Source of the DNA: Coptis chinensis
Lineage: Eukaryota; Streptophyta; Magnoliopsida; Ranunculales; Ranunculaceae
DNA length: 64,000 nucleotides
Direction of reading: 5' to 3'
Assembly: GCA_015680905.1 (NCBI GenBank)
Contig: CM027382.1
Span: 7,661,501 to 7,725,500, forward strand
The notes beneath the pieces are model-generated. The model was given only the letters and a program-made list of their open reading frames with translations. It was not told the DNA's origin and searched no databases. Positions 12,550-23,569 of the stretch are shown here, in pieces (position 1 is the stretch's first letter; each line of letters begins with the position of its first letter). The translations under genes and the position numbers were made by a program.

Positions 12550-14150
12550 CATCAAGTTCAAAGAAAAGCTTGAATCACCTATGCTTGATGGACCACCTAA
12601 AAAGAGCTTAAGAAGGAGCCACCTAAGCTAGAATTGAAGCCTTTACCGCCTACACTCAAGTATGTTTTCTTCGGGACCCCTACCAAAGAGTCATTGCATC
12701 AAATTTGATCATGAGCAGAATCCGTGTTAGTAGCACTTTTAAAGGAACACAAGTCAGCTATAGGTTGGACAATTGATGATATCAAGGGGAGCCCTATGAT
12801 AGTTCAACATAAGATTCATCCGGAAGAGGATTCCAAGACTTCTAAGCAAACCACGAGGAGGCTTAATCCGAAAATGAAGGAAGTAGTTAGAGAAGAGGTC
12901 GCCAAACTCCTTGACACCGCATTATCTACCCTATTTCTCGATAGTCAATGGGTTAGTCCAGTTCAAGTTGTGCCAAAGAAGTCCGGAACCACAATGATCG
13001 AGAACGAAAACAATGAGTTGATTCCAAACGTGATTCGACCGGATGGAGAGTTTGCATCGATTATAGGGAAGTGAATAGCGATCAAGGAAAGACCATTTTC
13101 CATTGCCATTCATCGATCGATGTTAGAAAGATTAATTGGACAAGCTTACTCATGCGCTTTGATGGTTACTCGGGATATTTTCAAATCCATATTCACCCCG
13201 AGGACCAAGAGAATACCACATTCACATGTCCGTTTCGAACATTAAGCCTACCGTCAGATGCCTTTTGGTCTATGCAATGCACCGGCCACTTTTCAACGAT
13301 GCATGATGAGTATTTTTGACGACATGGTGGAGAAATACATGGAAGTTTTTATGGACGATTTTTCAGTTTTTGGATCATCTTTTGAGGATTGCCTACACCA
13401 TCTCTCCTTAGTCCTTAAATGTTGTTGCGATACCAACTTAGTTCTGAACTGGGAAAAGTGTCACTTCATGGTAAAGGAAGGGATAGTGCTAGGTCACCAA
13501 GTTTCAAAGGAAGGAATTCTAGTAGATCGAGCAAAGATTGATATTATAAAGGATCTACCCAAACCGAGAACTGTCAAAGATATCCGTGCCTTCCTAGGTC
13601 ACGCGAGATTCTACCATCGATTTATCAAGGATTTCAGCAGAATTGCAAGACCGCTGTCACATCTGTTAGGGAAAGATATTGTCTTTGATTTTGATACATC
13701 ATGTGTTGAAGCTTTTATGAAGTTAAAGGAAGCACTCACTTCAAAGACCAATCATTCGCGGCGCCCGATCGAGCCAGCCATTTGAAATCATGTGTGATGC
13801 ATCCGATTATGCTATAGGAGCCGTTCTAGGACAAAGAGACAAGAAAGTGCCAGATGCAATCTACTATGCTAGCAAGACTCTAAATGGAGCTCAGATTAAT
13901 TATTCTACCAATCGGAGAAGGAACTCTTAGTCAGCCGCCTATTCTCTTGACAAATTCCAACAATATCCGATAGGTTCAAAGGTGATTGTCTATATCGACC
14001 ATGCCGCCTTGCGTCATTTACTCGCTAAGCAGGATGCTAAGCCTAGGTTGATCCGATGGATACTACTTTTACAAGAATTTGATTTGGAGATACGTGATAA
14101 GAAAGGAACAGAGAATGTCGTTGCTGATCACCTTTCTAGATTGCTAGTGG
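12550..14150 (+). pseudogene. Reverse transcriptase-RNase H of element 2 (few lesions)
   Basis: RT begins with LLKEHKSAIGWTIDDIKG and RRLNPKMKEVVREEVAKLLD, then WVSPVQVVPKKSG. A damaged stretch follows at 13040-13260. A long clean block, 13258-13785, has MPFGLCNAPATFQRCM, the catalytic FMDDFSVFGSSF, LNWEKCHFMV, GHQVSKEGI and FLGHARFYHRFIKDFS. RNase H runs from CDASDYAIGAVLG (about 13795) to [20 protein letters not shown] (from 13992) and ends in [10 protein letters not shown] frame change separates RT from RNase H and another lies within RNase H. All motifs match the Athila lineage closely. Confidence 0.88.
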
Positions 14151-14159
14151 AAAATACGG

Positions 14160-15506
14160 AAGACAATTTACAAATCTGTGAGACTTTTCCCGATGACAGG
14201 TTGTTCAAGATATCGGTGCCATGGTACAGCCACATTGCAAATTATCTTGTGACCGACAAGGTACCATCACATTGGAGCAAGCAAGAAAAAGATTTATTCT
14301 ACTCAAAGGCCAAATATTATTTTTGGGATGATCCATACTTATTCAAGAAGTGTTCGGATCAAATTATTCGAAGATGCATCCCAAAATTGGAACAGGAATC
14401 CATTCTATCATTCTGTCATGATCAGCCTTGCGGAGGACACTTTGGCCCGTAACGTACTGCAGACAAGGTATTACAAGCTGGATTCTATTGACCTACTCTT
14501 TTTAAAGATGCAAATATTTATTGCAAAGCATGTCCGAGATGCCAATTTTGGGTAAGACCGAAAAGGTTCGAGTGGCCTCAACAACCGATCCTTATCTCGA
14601 GAAATCTTTGATGTATGGGGTATAGATTTCATGGGACCATTTCCTCCTTCTTTTTGGTTACACCTACATTCTACTTGCTGTGGACTATGTTTCAAAATGG
14701 ATTGAAGCAGTTCCTACGAAGACCGCCGATCATAAAGTCGTCGTGGACTTTCTGAAGAAGAACATTCTACCAAGATTTGGAACACCGAGAGCCATCATCA
14801 GTGATAACAATTCTCACTTCTGTAACCGTGTATTTGGGAATCTTATGGAAAAGTATGGAGTAATTCACAAGCTAGCTTTACCATATCATCCTCAGACTAA
14901 TGGCCAAGCAGAAGTTTCGAATAGGGAAATCAAGAGTATTTTGGAGAAGACAGTAAATCCATCTAGGAAAGACTGGTCTCTTAGAGTCCAAAATGCACTA
15001 TGGGCATATAGAACAGCATTCAAAACACCCATAGGGATGTCGCCGTATCGCTTGGTATATGGAAAAGCGTGTCATCTACCTGTTGAGTTAGAACATAAAG
15101 CCTATTGGGCAGTGAAAGAGATGAATTTCAACCTAGATCAAGCAGGAGAAAGGAGGAAGCTTCAGATCAGTGAATTAAAGGAATTGAGAAGTGATGCTTA
15201 TGATAAGTCGAGAATTTACAAGGATAAGACTAAAGCATTACATGATAGAAGAATTTGAAGAGAATTTGAACCCCGATGAAGGTTCGGGTCTACAACTCTT
15301 GTCTAGAAATTTTCCCCGAAAGTCGAGATCTAGATGGGCCGGACCCGTTTATAGTAAGACATGTCACACCTTTTGGAGCTATTGAAGTAGAAGACATAAA
15401 TAGAAGGACTCGCTTTCAAAATCAATGCTCATCGACCAAGCCTTTTCTCGAGTTACCTAATCGGAGACGTGGAGGCCATTTTTCTCAAGGATCCGGTTTA
15501 TCGTAA
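14160..15506 (+). pseudogene. Integrase of element 2 (DDE residues kept, frame broken)
   Basis: The zinc module ([24 protein letters not shown], then YCKACPRC) ends 14452 in a stop and frame change. The core has all three catalytic positions visible: GIDFMGPF near 14620, ISDNNSHF near 14800, and [12 protein letters not shown] near 14895-14930 with the Glu. The long clean stretch 14680-15258 covers the second half of the core. A C-terminal domain follows in another frame (VYNSCLEIF and DGPDPFIVRHVTPFGAIEV, 15276-15506). Three frame changes separate the blocks. It would catalyse insertion of the cDNA if intact. Confidence 0.85.
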
Positions 15507-15772
15507 TTCAATCGCAAGCGGAAAAATTGGGGTAAGTTACCTACACACCTTAAAGATTACATTCTATGTCTTATTGAACTGTTGTTTACTCTGTCTAGTT
15601 TAAGTTTTTTGCATGAGGAAGCCAAGCGTCGTAAGCTTGACTCCTTAGGATCTCATTAGTATAAGTGCCACTAATAGCCGGGCTCTCAAATTTTCATAAC
15701 TTTATCCTTTACTGAGAGGAGTTGAAAGCGCCGGAGTCAAAGTCTCATAACTCTAGTAGACCGAGTATAAAA

Positions 15773-16153
15773 GGCAAATTGGCATATTTCACCCTCGAAC
15801 TTGTCAAGTTTTACCACTTACCCCCCTAAAGTTCAGTTTAGGCAATTTTAACCCTGTACTTGTAAAACGTATCCACCTTCATATTTCCGGTACATTCCGC
15901 GCACCAAGAGTGACGTGGAGTGACGTGGAATTATATTTTATGACGTGGAATTTCTAATTTTGCCATGTGTCAAATTCTAATTTTGCCACGTCAGAAAATA
16001 TAATTCCACGTCACTTTTCAGGTGTCGGAAATGAACTGGAAAAATGGAGCTGGATACGTTTTACAAGTCCAGGGTTAAAATTGCCTGAAGTGAAGTTCAG
16101 GGGGGTATGTGGTAAAACTTGACAAGTTCGAGGGTGAAAACTGCCTTTTTGCC
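15773..16153 (+). mobile_element. Mutator-type MITE, 381 bp
   Basis: Both ends are inverted copies over about 150 bp (GGCAAATTGGCA at the left; the right end reads GGCAAAAAGGCA on the other strand), and homology continues to the centre. It is flanked by a perfect 9-bp direct repeat, agtataaaa, at 15764-15772 and 16154-16162. A 9-bp duplication with long terminal inverted repeats is the mark of the Mutator superfamily. No coding capacity. The two arms would fold into one long hairpin. It sits in the noncoding tail of element 2 and is not visible at the matching place in element 4. Confidence 0.88.
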
Positions 16154-16199
16154 AGTATAAAATGTCTACAGGAAGTAAGCATGTTGTTGAGAGATCAGT

Positions 16200-16330
16200 T
16201 TTAAGGTGGGAATACTAGTCTTGAGGATCTGACTATAAAGGACTCAAAAGTCTTGAGGATCTGACTTTAAAAGACTCACATTATGTCTTGGGGATCTGAC
16301 GTAAAAAGACCTAAAAATTTGTTTCTTGAA
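16200..16330 (+). repeat. Short tandem repeats in the element 2 tail
   Basis: Three to four copies of a ~30-50-bp unit containing AGTCTTGAGGATCTGAC and AAAAGACTC. The same array stands inverted in element 4 at about 28185-28282, so it belongs to the family's 3' noncoding region. Confidence 0.7.
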
Positions 16331-18179
16331 CTAATTCTGATATTCGGCATCAATGGTAATATCCTACCTTTTTCTCATCCATTTCATTTACTTCTTTATA
16401 CATTGAGGTCAATGCATGCATAAGTAGGGGGAGGGTGTACTTGATAAATGAATTTCGAAAATTAGTTTTCAAAAAAACTAAAATATTTTTGTTTCTATAT
16501 CAGTAGCATGAGAAAAATGAATTTTAATGATGAGTCTGGAATATATATTCTATACTGCTTAGTGTTGAGTTTGATAGATAGTTAATATTATTGATTTCAT
16601 TACCGCTTAGACTATTTATTATTCTCGGACATAGTTCTTATTGATAGAATTCTTTATCAAGGCACCACCATAGTATTTTGGTCATTTTGTGTACTTTTGC
16701 TAAAAAAGAGATTTAAACCCTAGTAAACTAGAAGTAGAATTTTTAGACTTATTGCGGAGACTTGAGCTTTTATACCCATTCTTTGGAGAGTTCTTACGAA
16801 AAATCCGAAGTCTTAGTGACTCAACATCTTTCAGTTATTTATGTCGTTGTAATATAGTCTCATTATTCATTGATTTGGCTAATTACGGTGACATCAACTG
16901 GGGAGATAGCCATTAGGTCTTGTAGTCTATTCAAAACAGAGTATCATCTCGATAAGTCAAGTAGTGAACCCATTCAGCCTTTATCCCACCTAGTAGGACC
17001 ATCATGTTAAACCCTTTTTAGCCTTTACAATAAGCCATTTTCTTTCATAAAACCCTTTACCCGTCCACCCAACTCAACGGACAAGGAGTATAGCCAAAAT
17101 CTTTATCAGCCATACCCATATGTTTTCGAGAATACGAGGGGCACAAAGAGGAAGAAAGACCACAAAAGGAAGATTACAAGGAAATATCGAGAGATACAAT
17201 GAAGCCCATCATTCGTTCAAAGTGAAAGAAGCTAGTGGAAAACAAACATATCCAATTACTAATCAAGGATATACCATCGAAGCTTTTAAAAAAAAAAAAA
17301 AAGTTGAGCGAGAATGGATGGAAAAGCTAAGAGAAAGAAAGGAAGAATTTTTTCTTTGCAATACAGAATTTGAAGAAATCTTCCAAAGAAAGAAGCAAAA
17401 CCCTTAGTGTTTTCGAGAAACAACCTTAGAATCCTTTTTACCTTTCCTTCATAAACCAATACCCAAGCCAAGTTACAACCCATGACTTATCATTACAAGA
17501 TGGTACCTAAGTCTAGAATAGGTGAGAGGATGCTAAAGTGAATGACCCAACACTTCATATGTGATTGACATTCTTTCCATGAGACTAATTTCATCCGTAA
17601 GTCCTTTTTTTTCAAGGTAGTATGTGGGATGTTTGTATTCACTATTCTTTTCCCCACATACATGAGGTAAAATAGTCGACCACCTTCTGAGAGATTCTTT
17701 TTTGAGAGTATGACCGATAAGGATTGAAAGTCGAGATTATCTACCTATAGTAAACTAGGGATTCCGTTTCTTGGATAGGAGAGTATAGGAGATTGACTAA
17801 GTACACACATAAGCCTTGATTGAGAATTTTGTCAATTTTTACTATCTCCCATCATAATCTATGAGTCTTTGTAGCAATGTAGTCAGCAATGGAGACTTTC
17901 TATTGGAGTAAGCACTAAGTGGGTAAGGAATTTCTCTCTCTGAAAAATACTATCATGTTATTGATTGATTTTGTGGGTATATCACCTGGAAACCCTCACG
18001 AGACTATAACTCGTCCTTTTTGGGGAACTTAAAGGTTTAAAGCCTTGTTGCATATGGTAAATGCAATCGCGATGCCTGCGAAAAGTGAGTTAGGATTTTA
18101 TTTTTTAGGATGTGATTTTGATCACTTATCTATTTTATCTTATTTGCTAAGAGACTAGCAAAAGGCTAGTTGGGAGTTG
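16331..18179 (+). other. 3' noncoding region of element 2
   Basis: This stretch matches 26305-28190 of element 4 in reverse. It ends with ctagttgggagttg before the 3' LTR. In Athila relatives this interval can hold an envelope-like gene. No such long ORF with membrane segments is present. One short ORF is listed separately. Confidence 0.6.
17120..17407 (+). other. Small charged ORF of unknown status in element 2 tail
   Basis: 95 codons, very rich in Lys, Glu and Arg, with a run of Lys from a homopolymer of A at 17288-17300. No membrane segment and no recognised domain. The matching stretch in element 4 (about 27100-27400, minus strand) has several frame differences, so there is no sign that the protein is kept. 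It may be the decayed start of an extra ORF, or chance. Confidence 0.25.
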
Positions 18180-18999
18180 TGATAAGTGCTCAAAAAGTGC
18201 AATTTAACCCTCGATTATGCCTCTTGTTTAGCCATCTTAGTGGACTAATAGTGTTTGTAAGTTATGTTTTAAGATTCTACAGGTGAAAAAGAGAGTTTTG
18301 TAAAATATTAGAGGAAAAGAGATAAAATGGAGCAATTCGAAACATTAAGGATCACATGGGAAGCCCGTGGACAATCATGGAGAAAGCCAAGGAATTGAAG
18401 CTATTAAAGATGCGACTTTGACCTATTTTAAAGCCTATTTGGAATCCCAAGGCCAAAGGATTCGTTGCTTGGACCAAAACCCGCAAAAGAGGAAAGAAAA
18501 ATAGACCAAAGGTGGAAAAATAGAGTCTCGCTTTTGACGCTGAGTATCGTCGGCCCGTGAGCGACCCTACGCGTTTGGGACGATAGATCGAGCGCCCAGA
18601 TGCATTGATTAAGTCTGGGACGCGATGAATAGTGTGTCCGACGCGCATGAATCGATTAATCGTAGCCAATTCCTTCTAAGTTTTGGAGATGAAATTGGAC
18701 TCTGGAAGAAGTCTATTTGTATATTAGGAAACAAATGACGGTTTGGAATGCTTCTAGAGCTCATTGTAACCCCTATAAATAGAGGACCTAAATGCCTCAT
18801 GTAATGGGCGAATTCACTTATATTCTTGTCTCCAGAACTTGAGGTAGAGAGAGATTAATAATAAAATATTGGTTTTAACTAGCTGAGTCTTAATAAATTA
18901 GTCTTTCTAGTCTTATGTTCTTCGACTCTTCTTCTTCTCGTTCTTCGTGTTCTTCCTTTTTATGGAAGGCTAATCTTCTCCTTCAAGGGAGGAGATGAA
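18180..18999 (+). repeat. 3' LTR of element 2, left piece
   Basis: It starts TGATAAGTGCTC like 7730 and runs to ggagatgaa, where element 3 begins. The sequence resumes at 38353. The GC-rich palindromic stretch near 18535-18660 differs from the 5' LTR more than the rest does. Confidence 0.9.
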
Positions 19000-19485
19000 T
19001 GTATAGGACGTATTCATGACACGTGGGGTTATAAGTGGCAAATGGGTCGTATGCCGAATAGCGAAGAAGAGACCTAATGTAGTGGATCGTGTCCGCGGTA
19101 ATACAACTGTCGAGAACTGCCCTGTAACTGCCAGAGAAAGAGTGGGAGCGTCGGATCAAGCCCACGGAATAGAGATGTTCCGCGGAACCTAGAAAGGCAT
19201 AAGATTCAGTGAAGTATCGGGGTCTAAAGGGATGTGGATTAAGGAAAGAAGTAGCAGGAGCACAGTAACCAGAACACAATACCTAGAGAGACGGTTGGAC
19301 AAGTGGCAGACGTGGGACACAAAAAGAGATCATGGAGAGCGGTTAGAGAGGATGGAGCGGTTGGAGAAAGAGAGAGGTTATGGGATATATGGAGAAAAAA
19401 GGAAAAAGAGGAGAGAAGTGAGAAAAAAGGAGGTAATAAGATCAGAGTCATTGTGATTTCAGAGGTTGAAAAATCTGATCATACA
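19000..19485 (+). repeat. 5' LTR of element 3
   Basis: TG...CA ends. It is nearly identical to 37859-38347, with a handful of substitutions and 1-3-bp length changes, so the insertion is fairly recent. Confidence 0.92.
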
Positions 19486-19487
19486 TT

Positions 19488-19506
19488 TTGGTGCCGTCTG
19501 TGGGGA
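19488..19506 (+). other. Primer binding site of element 3
   Basis: TTGGTGCCGTCTGTGGGGA lies just inside the 5' LTR. It is of the TTTGGCGCCGTCTGTGGGG type found in Tat elements. The priming tRNA cannot be named with certainty. Confidence 0.6.
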
Positions 19507-19519
19507 CTCGTAGGAGAAA

Positions 19520-20815
19520 ATGGCCACTATAGCAAAAAGAGGCGTAGGAAGACCTAAGAAAGGAGCAGTTAGAGAAGCCGTTGAGGAAGTCGAGAGCGCT
19601 GGGATGGAAGGGGTAGGAGAGGAAGAATTATCAGATGTGGCGGCTGACGCCACCAGACTTCTGCAGGAAGAGGTAGTTAGGCTAAGAAATGAAAATGACG
19701 AGTTGAGGAAGGACAGGGAGACTACACGGGGGGAAACGGAGCTGGGGGATCCTAGGGGCAGTGAAGCGGAGGGGGAGAATGTGGAGTACCCGCTACCGGA
19801 CGTCGAACCAACGGCGGGTATCACTTTGGAGGTAGTTCAGGCCATGATCGAGAAAGATAGGGAAGTGAACCGTGTGGCAGAAAAAGTGAACCAGAGTGCG
19901 GCTCAGAAAGAGGTAGCGAGCCTCAATAAAAATCCGCTGGCAGATTCAATATGGAATTCCGAAGTACCTAAGAGGTTCTCCCAGCCCAAATTTGAACGGT
20001 ACGATGGGAAAGGAGACCCAACTGATCATTTGCACCATTTTCGGCAGCAAATGCCGTTATGGCAGGAGAGTAAGTATGATGGGCTTCGCTGTATGATGTT
20101 CCCGGCCAGCCTTAAGGGAGGCGCCTCGGACTGGTATTACCGGTTGGCTTCGCGGAGCATCAAAGTGTTTGAAGAATTGGAGCGCGCATTTATCGACCAC
20201 TTCATTCACCAGAAGAGAAGGGTGGTTGATATCGCGGCTCTATTCAATATTAAACAAAGGTCCGCAGAATCGTTAAGGGAGTTTTTATGTAGATTCAAGG
20301 AAGGGACGCTAAGAGTGGAAAATTTGGATGAGCATACGGTGGTCATAGCTTTCCAGCACGGATTGAGGTCAGGAACGAGAGTCCATGAGTCGGTCTCCAA
20401 AATCGAAATTATTACTTTGCACGCACTATACCCGAAAGTAGAAAAATACATACGATATGAGGATATAATGCAGAGAACTGCAAAGAAACAGAAGAAATCG
20501 GGAAAGGCAGTGCAAGAGGTTGAGAGGGATGATCGAAAGGGTAAAAGAAAGATAGAGGACAAGGAGAGGGGGTCTTACAAAGGGGAGAGCCGAGGTCCGG
20601 AGAGGACAGGAGATCGGGGTAGAAGGGACATACGGGAGAGAAAGCCATACCGTGAGTTAGAACAGACGCCTTTTAGCAGACCTTTAGAGGAAATCTTGCC
20701 TCTAATTAAGGGGAACCAGTATTATGAGGGGCCGCGAAGTATCCCAAGGGAGATAGAAGGGAAACCATTCTGCAAGTATCATCAAGTCAGAAACCACCGA
20801 AGTTCACCAAGCTGA
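19520..20815 (+). CDS. gag of element 3 (431 codons, 3'-frameshifted)
   Basis: This is the longest open frame in the nest. The N-terminus MATIAKRGVGRPKKG includes a GRPKK word like an AT-hook. A Glu/Arg-rich region (~40-80) with coiled-coil character follows. The capsid domain lies at about residues 150-300: PKFERYDGKGDPTDHLHHF, MMFPASLKGGASDWYYRL, FIDHFIHQKRRVVDIAALF, IKQRSAESLREFLCRF. This is the wording of Tat gag. The tail (300-400) is highly basic. The zinc-binding region starts (GKPFCKYHQVRNH) but the frame is lost there, so the product would end early and not fuse to Pol. Confidence 0.85.
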   Translation: MATIAKRGVGRPKKGAVREAVEEVESAGMEGVGEEELSDVAADATRLLQEEVVRLRNENDELRKDRETTRGETELGDPRGSEAEGENVEYPLPDVEPTAGITLEVVQAMIEKDREVNRVAEKVNQSAAQKEVASLNKNPLADSIWNSEVPKRFSQPKFERYDGKGDPTDHLHHFRQQMPLWQESKYDGLRCMMFPASLKGGASDWYYRLASRSIKVFEELERAFIDHFIHQKRRVVDIAALFNIKQRSAESLREFLCRFKEGTLRVENLDEHTVVIAFQHGLRSGTRVHESVSKIEIITLHALYPKVEKYIRYEDIMQRTAKKQKKSGKAVQEVERDDRKGKRKIEDKERGSYKGESRGPERTGDRGRRDIRERKPYRELEQTPFSRPLEEILPLIKGNQYYEGPRSIPREIEGKPFCKYHQVRNHRSSPS

Positions 20816-20819
20816 GAGA

Positions 20820-21520
20820 GTGCCAGCCCCGGCTAGAATTTTGGGTACCATCAATGTCATTTTCAGTGGAGAGACGCTGGGTAGGAATACACACAAGGAT
20901 AAGATAAGAAGGGCAGCAAGTCTACAACAGGTGAGTGAGGTGGTGAGCATACCGTGGTTAGTGAGTGGAGCCGCGATGATAGACGGAGAGCATAATGTTC
21001 ACCCCGAAGGATTTAGAGTCGGTAATTTCGCCGCATGAGGATGCCTTGGTAATTACCATAGCAATGGGAAATTACCCGGTTGAAAGGGTGTTGATAGGAT
21101 CGCAGCGATTCGGTGGATTTGTTGTTCAAAGGGGCCATGGAGGAGATGAACATCGGCGAAACCGGTTGAAGGCTCCGCAAAACCAATCTGTATGGGTTCA
21201 ATGGCGGTATATGACAGAGCCCATGGGGAGTTAACGCCCTCGTGAACAAAGAGGTCCCGCGATGTATTCACTAGGTTCATGGTGGTGGACATTGGTTCAC
21301 AATATAATGCGATTTTAGGAAGAAAATGGATTCATGAAATGAAGGCCATTCCATTGACGTATTACCAGGTGATCCGCTTTCCCACGAAGGGGGGGAACAT
21401 ATGAAATCAAGGGGGATCAAGTAGCCGCACAGAGTATATAGCAGGTAACTGCGAAGAGTTTGCGCCGCGGAACAAAAGGAGAGGGGCCGTCTCATGAACA
21501 AGGAGCAGCGTAGCAATTAC
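20820..21520 (+). pseudogene. Protease region of element 3 (broken)
   Basis: INVIFSGETLG (about 20850) and HEDALVITIAMGNYPVERVLI (about 21033-21095) are the usual lead-in to a Tat protease. The active site that should follow is scrambled by frame change. In a shifted frame SVDLLFKGAMEEMNIGETG is seen, then VVDIGSQYNAILGRKWIHEMKAIP near 21290-21350. No intact D-S/T-G is left in frame. Confidence 0.72.
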
Positions 21521-21555
21521 AGGAAGCGGCAGAGACAAAAAGATCCGAGCCGCCA

Positions 21556-22967
21556 TTGGGTCCGAAAACGTTGGATACGGTTGAAGTAGTTAACCTGGGA
21601 GTAGGAGACAATGAGAAATTTACATCCGTAGGGACCGACTTGCAAAGAGAATGGAAAAGTAAACTCGTGCAGTTCTTAACTGAAAATTCAGACGTGTTTG
21701 CGTGGGTGATAGAGGATATCACGGGTTTGGATCCAGAGTTTTCATGTCATCATCTGCACATGAATGAAGGTGCTAAGCCAGTTCGCCAAAAGATGAGAAG
21801 CATACGTTCGAAGTACGCGGAAGCGATTCGTGAGGAGGTTATTATTCGAATCGAAAGGCGGCGGGATAATAAGGGAGGTAGAATACACAGAATGGTTGTC
21901 CAACGTGGTCGTGGTTACGAAAAAGAATGGCAAAGTCAGAATGTGCATGGACTTTACGGACGTGAACAAGGAGTGTCCGAAAGATTGTTACCCTATGCCG
22001 CGGGTGGATGAACTAGTGGACCGAACTGCAGGATTCAAGGTGTTCTCTTTCATGGACGCGTCCATGGGATACAATCAGGTCGCCATGTACGGCCCGGATC
22101 AGGAAAAGACCACGTTCGTGGTAGAGGGGGGCACCTACTGTTACACCAGGATGCCCTTTGGGTTAAAAAATGTTGGGGCAACATTTCAACGGGTAGGAGA
22201 AAAAATGTTCCAAGGGAAGATTCGGAAGGGGATGGAGATATATATTGATGATATGGTGGAAAAGAGCATGTCAGAAGACGAATACTTGGAAGGTCTTCAG
22301 GAAACTTTTCACATACTACTAAGGCACAAGCTGAAGCTCAACCCCGAGAAGTGTACCTTTGGAGTAGCGTCTGGGAAGTTCTTGGGTTACATAGTAACAC
22401 ACCGCAGTATAGAGGCAAATCCAAAACAAATTAGATCACTGATAGAAATGCCGTCCCCGCAAAATGTGAAAGAGGTACAAAGTTTAGCGGGAAGAGTCGC
22501 GGCACTAAATCGGTTTATTTCTAAATCATCGGACAAATGTCGACCGCTGTATCGACTGTTGAGGAAAACACAAGACTTCCAATGGACCGCGGAATGTGAG
22601 GGAGCCTTCCAGGAGTTGAAGAATTATTTAGGTAAAGCACCACTTTTGTCGCGGTTGGAACAAGGGGAAAAACTGTATTTGTATCTGGGGATTTCAGAGT
22701 ACAGCGGTGAGCTCGGTATTAGTGCAAATCGTTGAAAAGATAGAAAAACCCATTTACTTTCAGAGTAAGACCATGCTGGACGTGGAAACCCGATACAGCA
22801 GAATTGAGAAATACGCTTTGGCACTGGTATTCTCAGCACTAAAGTTGAAACCTTATTTCGAAGCTCATTCCATGGTGGTAATAACAAACCTGCCTCTCAA
22901 GCAGGCGTTGAGGGCGGAGAAGTCAGGAAGAATGCTGAAGTGGGCAGTAATACTCGCCATTACTTAA
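21556..22967 (+). pseudogene. Reverse transcriptase and first RNase H of element 3
   Basis: 21556-22011 holds the RT lead-in (DVFAWVIEDITGLDP, then AKPVRQKMR). A frame change near 21830 leads to a 301-codon block, 21830-22735. It has WLSNVVVVTKKNGKVRMCMDF, DCYPMPRVDELVD, SFMDASMGYNQ, RMPFGLKNVGATFQRV, the catalytic YIDDMVEKS, LNPEKCTFGV and LGYIVTHR. RNase H continues in a third frame at 22707-22967 (PIYFQSKTMLDVETRYSRIEKYALALV). Catalytic motifs survive, but two frame changes break the polyprotein. Confidence 0.88.
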
Positions 22968-22999
22968 ATATATGATACCGGATCGTAACCCTTGAGAAA

Positions 23000-23560
23000 A
23001 AGCACAAGCGATGGCGGAGGTGTTAGCAGAATTCCCAGTTAAGGACCCAACGTGGGGAGAGGAAATGGTCATGGATCGCGAAGGGGAGCTTAACCACGAC
23101 CCATTGGATCCATGGGATCGCGGTAAGAATGGTTGGAGAGTTTCCTTGATGAGATGGCTCGGCTATAGATCTGAGGAAGGGAATAGGCGCCGTCCCGGTG
23201 ACTCCCCGAGAACAATAGGCTAGAATTATCGATGGCGGGATTTCGCGGCTTCCAACAATGAGTCCGAAAGTAATGGGCGATGATAGCAGGTTTGGGTATG
23301 GCACAAGTTAGGAGTGAGTTTAACCGGTCTGCGTTTTACTCGATTCTAACCTAGTGGTGTGTCAAGTGAATGGAGGATTCGCGGGCTCGCTGCCCAAGGA
23401 TGGATGGTGAGATACTTGGAAGTCTTGCAGAGAAAGCACGTAAGTTCAAGAAGATTAAATTTGGCGATTTGAAGCTGCAGTGAAAATAAACATGCCGATG
23501 CATTGGCATATGTCGCGGCAGTACTTCCAGGGACAGAGGGAAGATCTATTGAAGTAAGGG
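23000..23560 (+). pseudogene. Second, archaeal-type RNase H of element 3 (decayed)
   Basis: Fragments in several frames keep the order WRV(S), FAASNNESE, YLEVLQRK and ENKHADALAYVAAV. These are the conserved words of the additional RNase H that Tat elements carry between their own RNase H and integrase. The N-E-S-E-Y-E type motif is truncated and stops are frequent. Established knowledge: plants' Tat retrotransposons acquired this second RNase H, thought to improve plus-strand priming. Confidence 0.68.
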
Positions 23561-23569
23561 TGTTGAGCA

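Noticed and set aside
15500..18179. Envelope-like gene expected in some Athila elements
   Set aside because: No long frame with signal peptide or membrane helix in element 2 or in the matching part of element 4.
19459..19824. 121-codon minus-strand ORF opposite gag of element 3
   Set aside because: Ser/Pro/Leu-rich shadow of the Glu/Arg-rich gag start, crossing the LTR edge.
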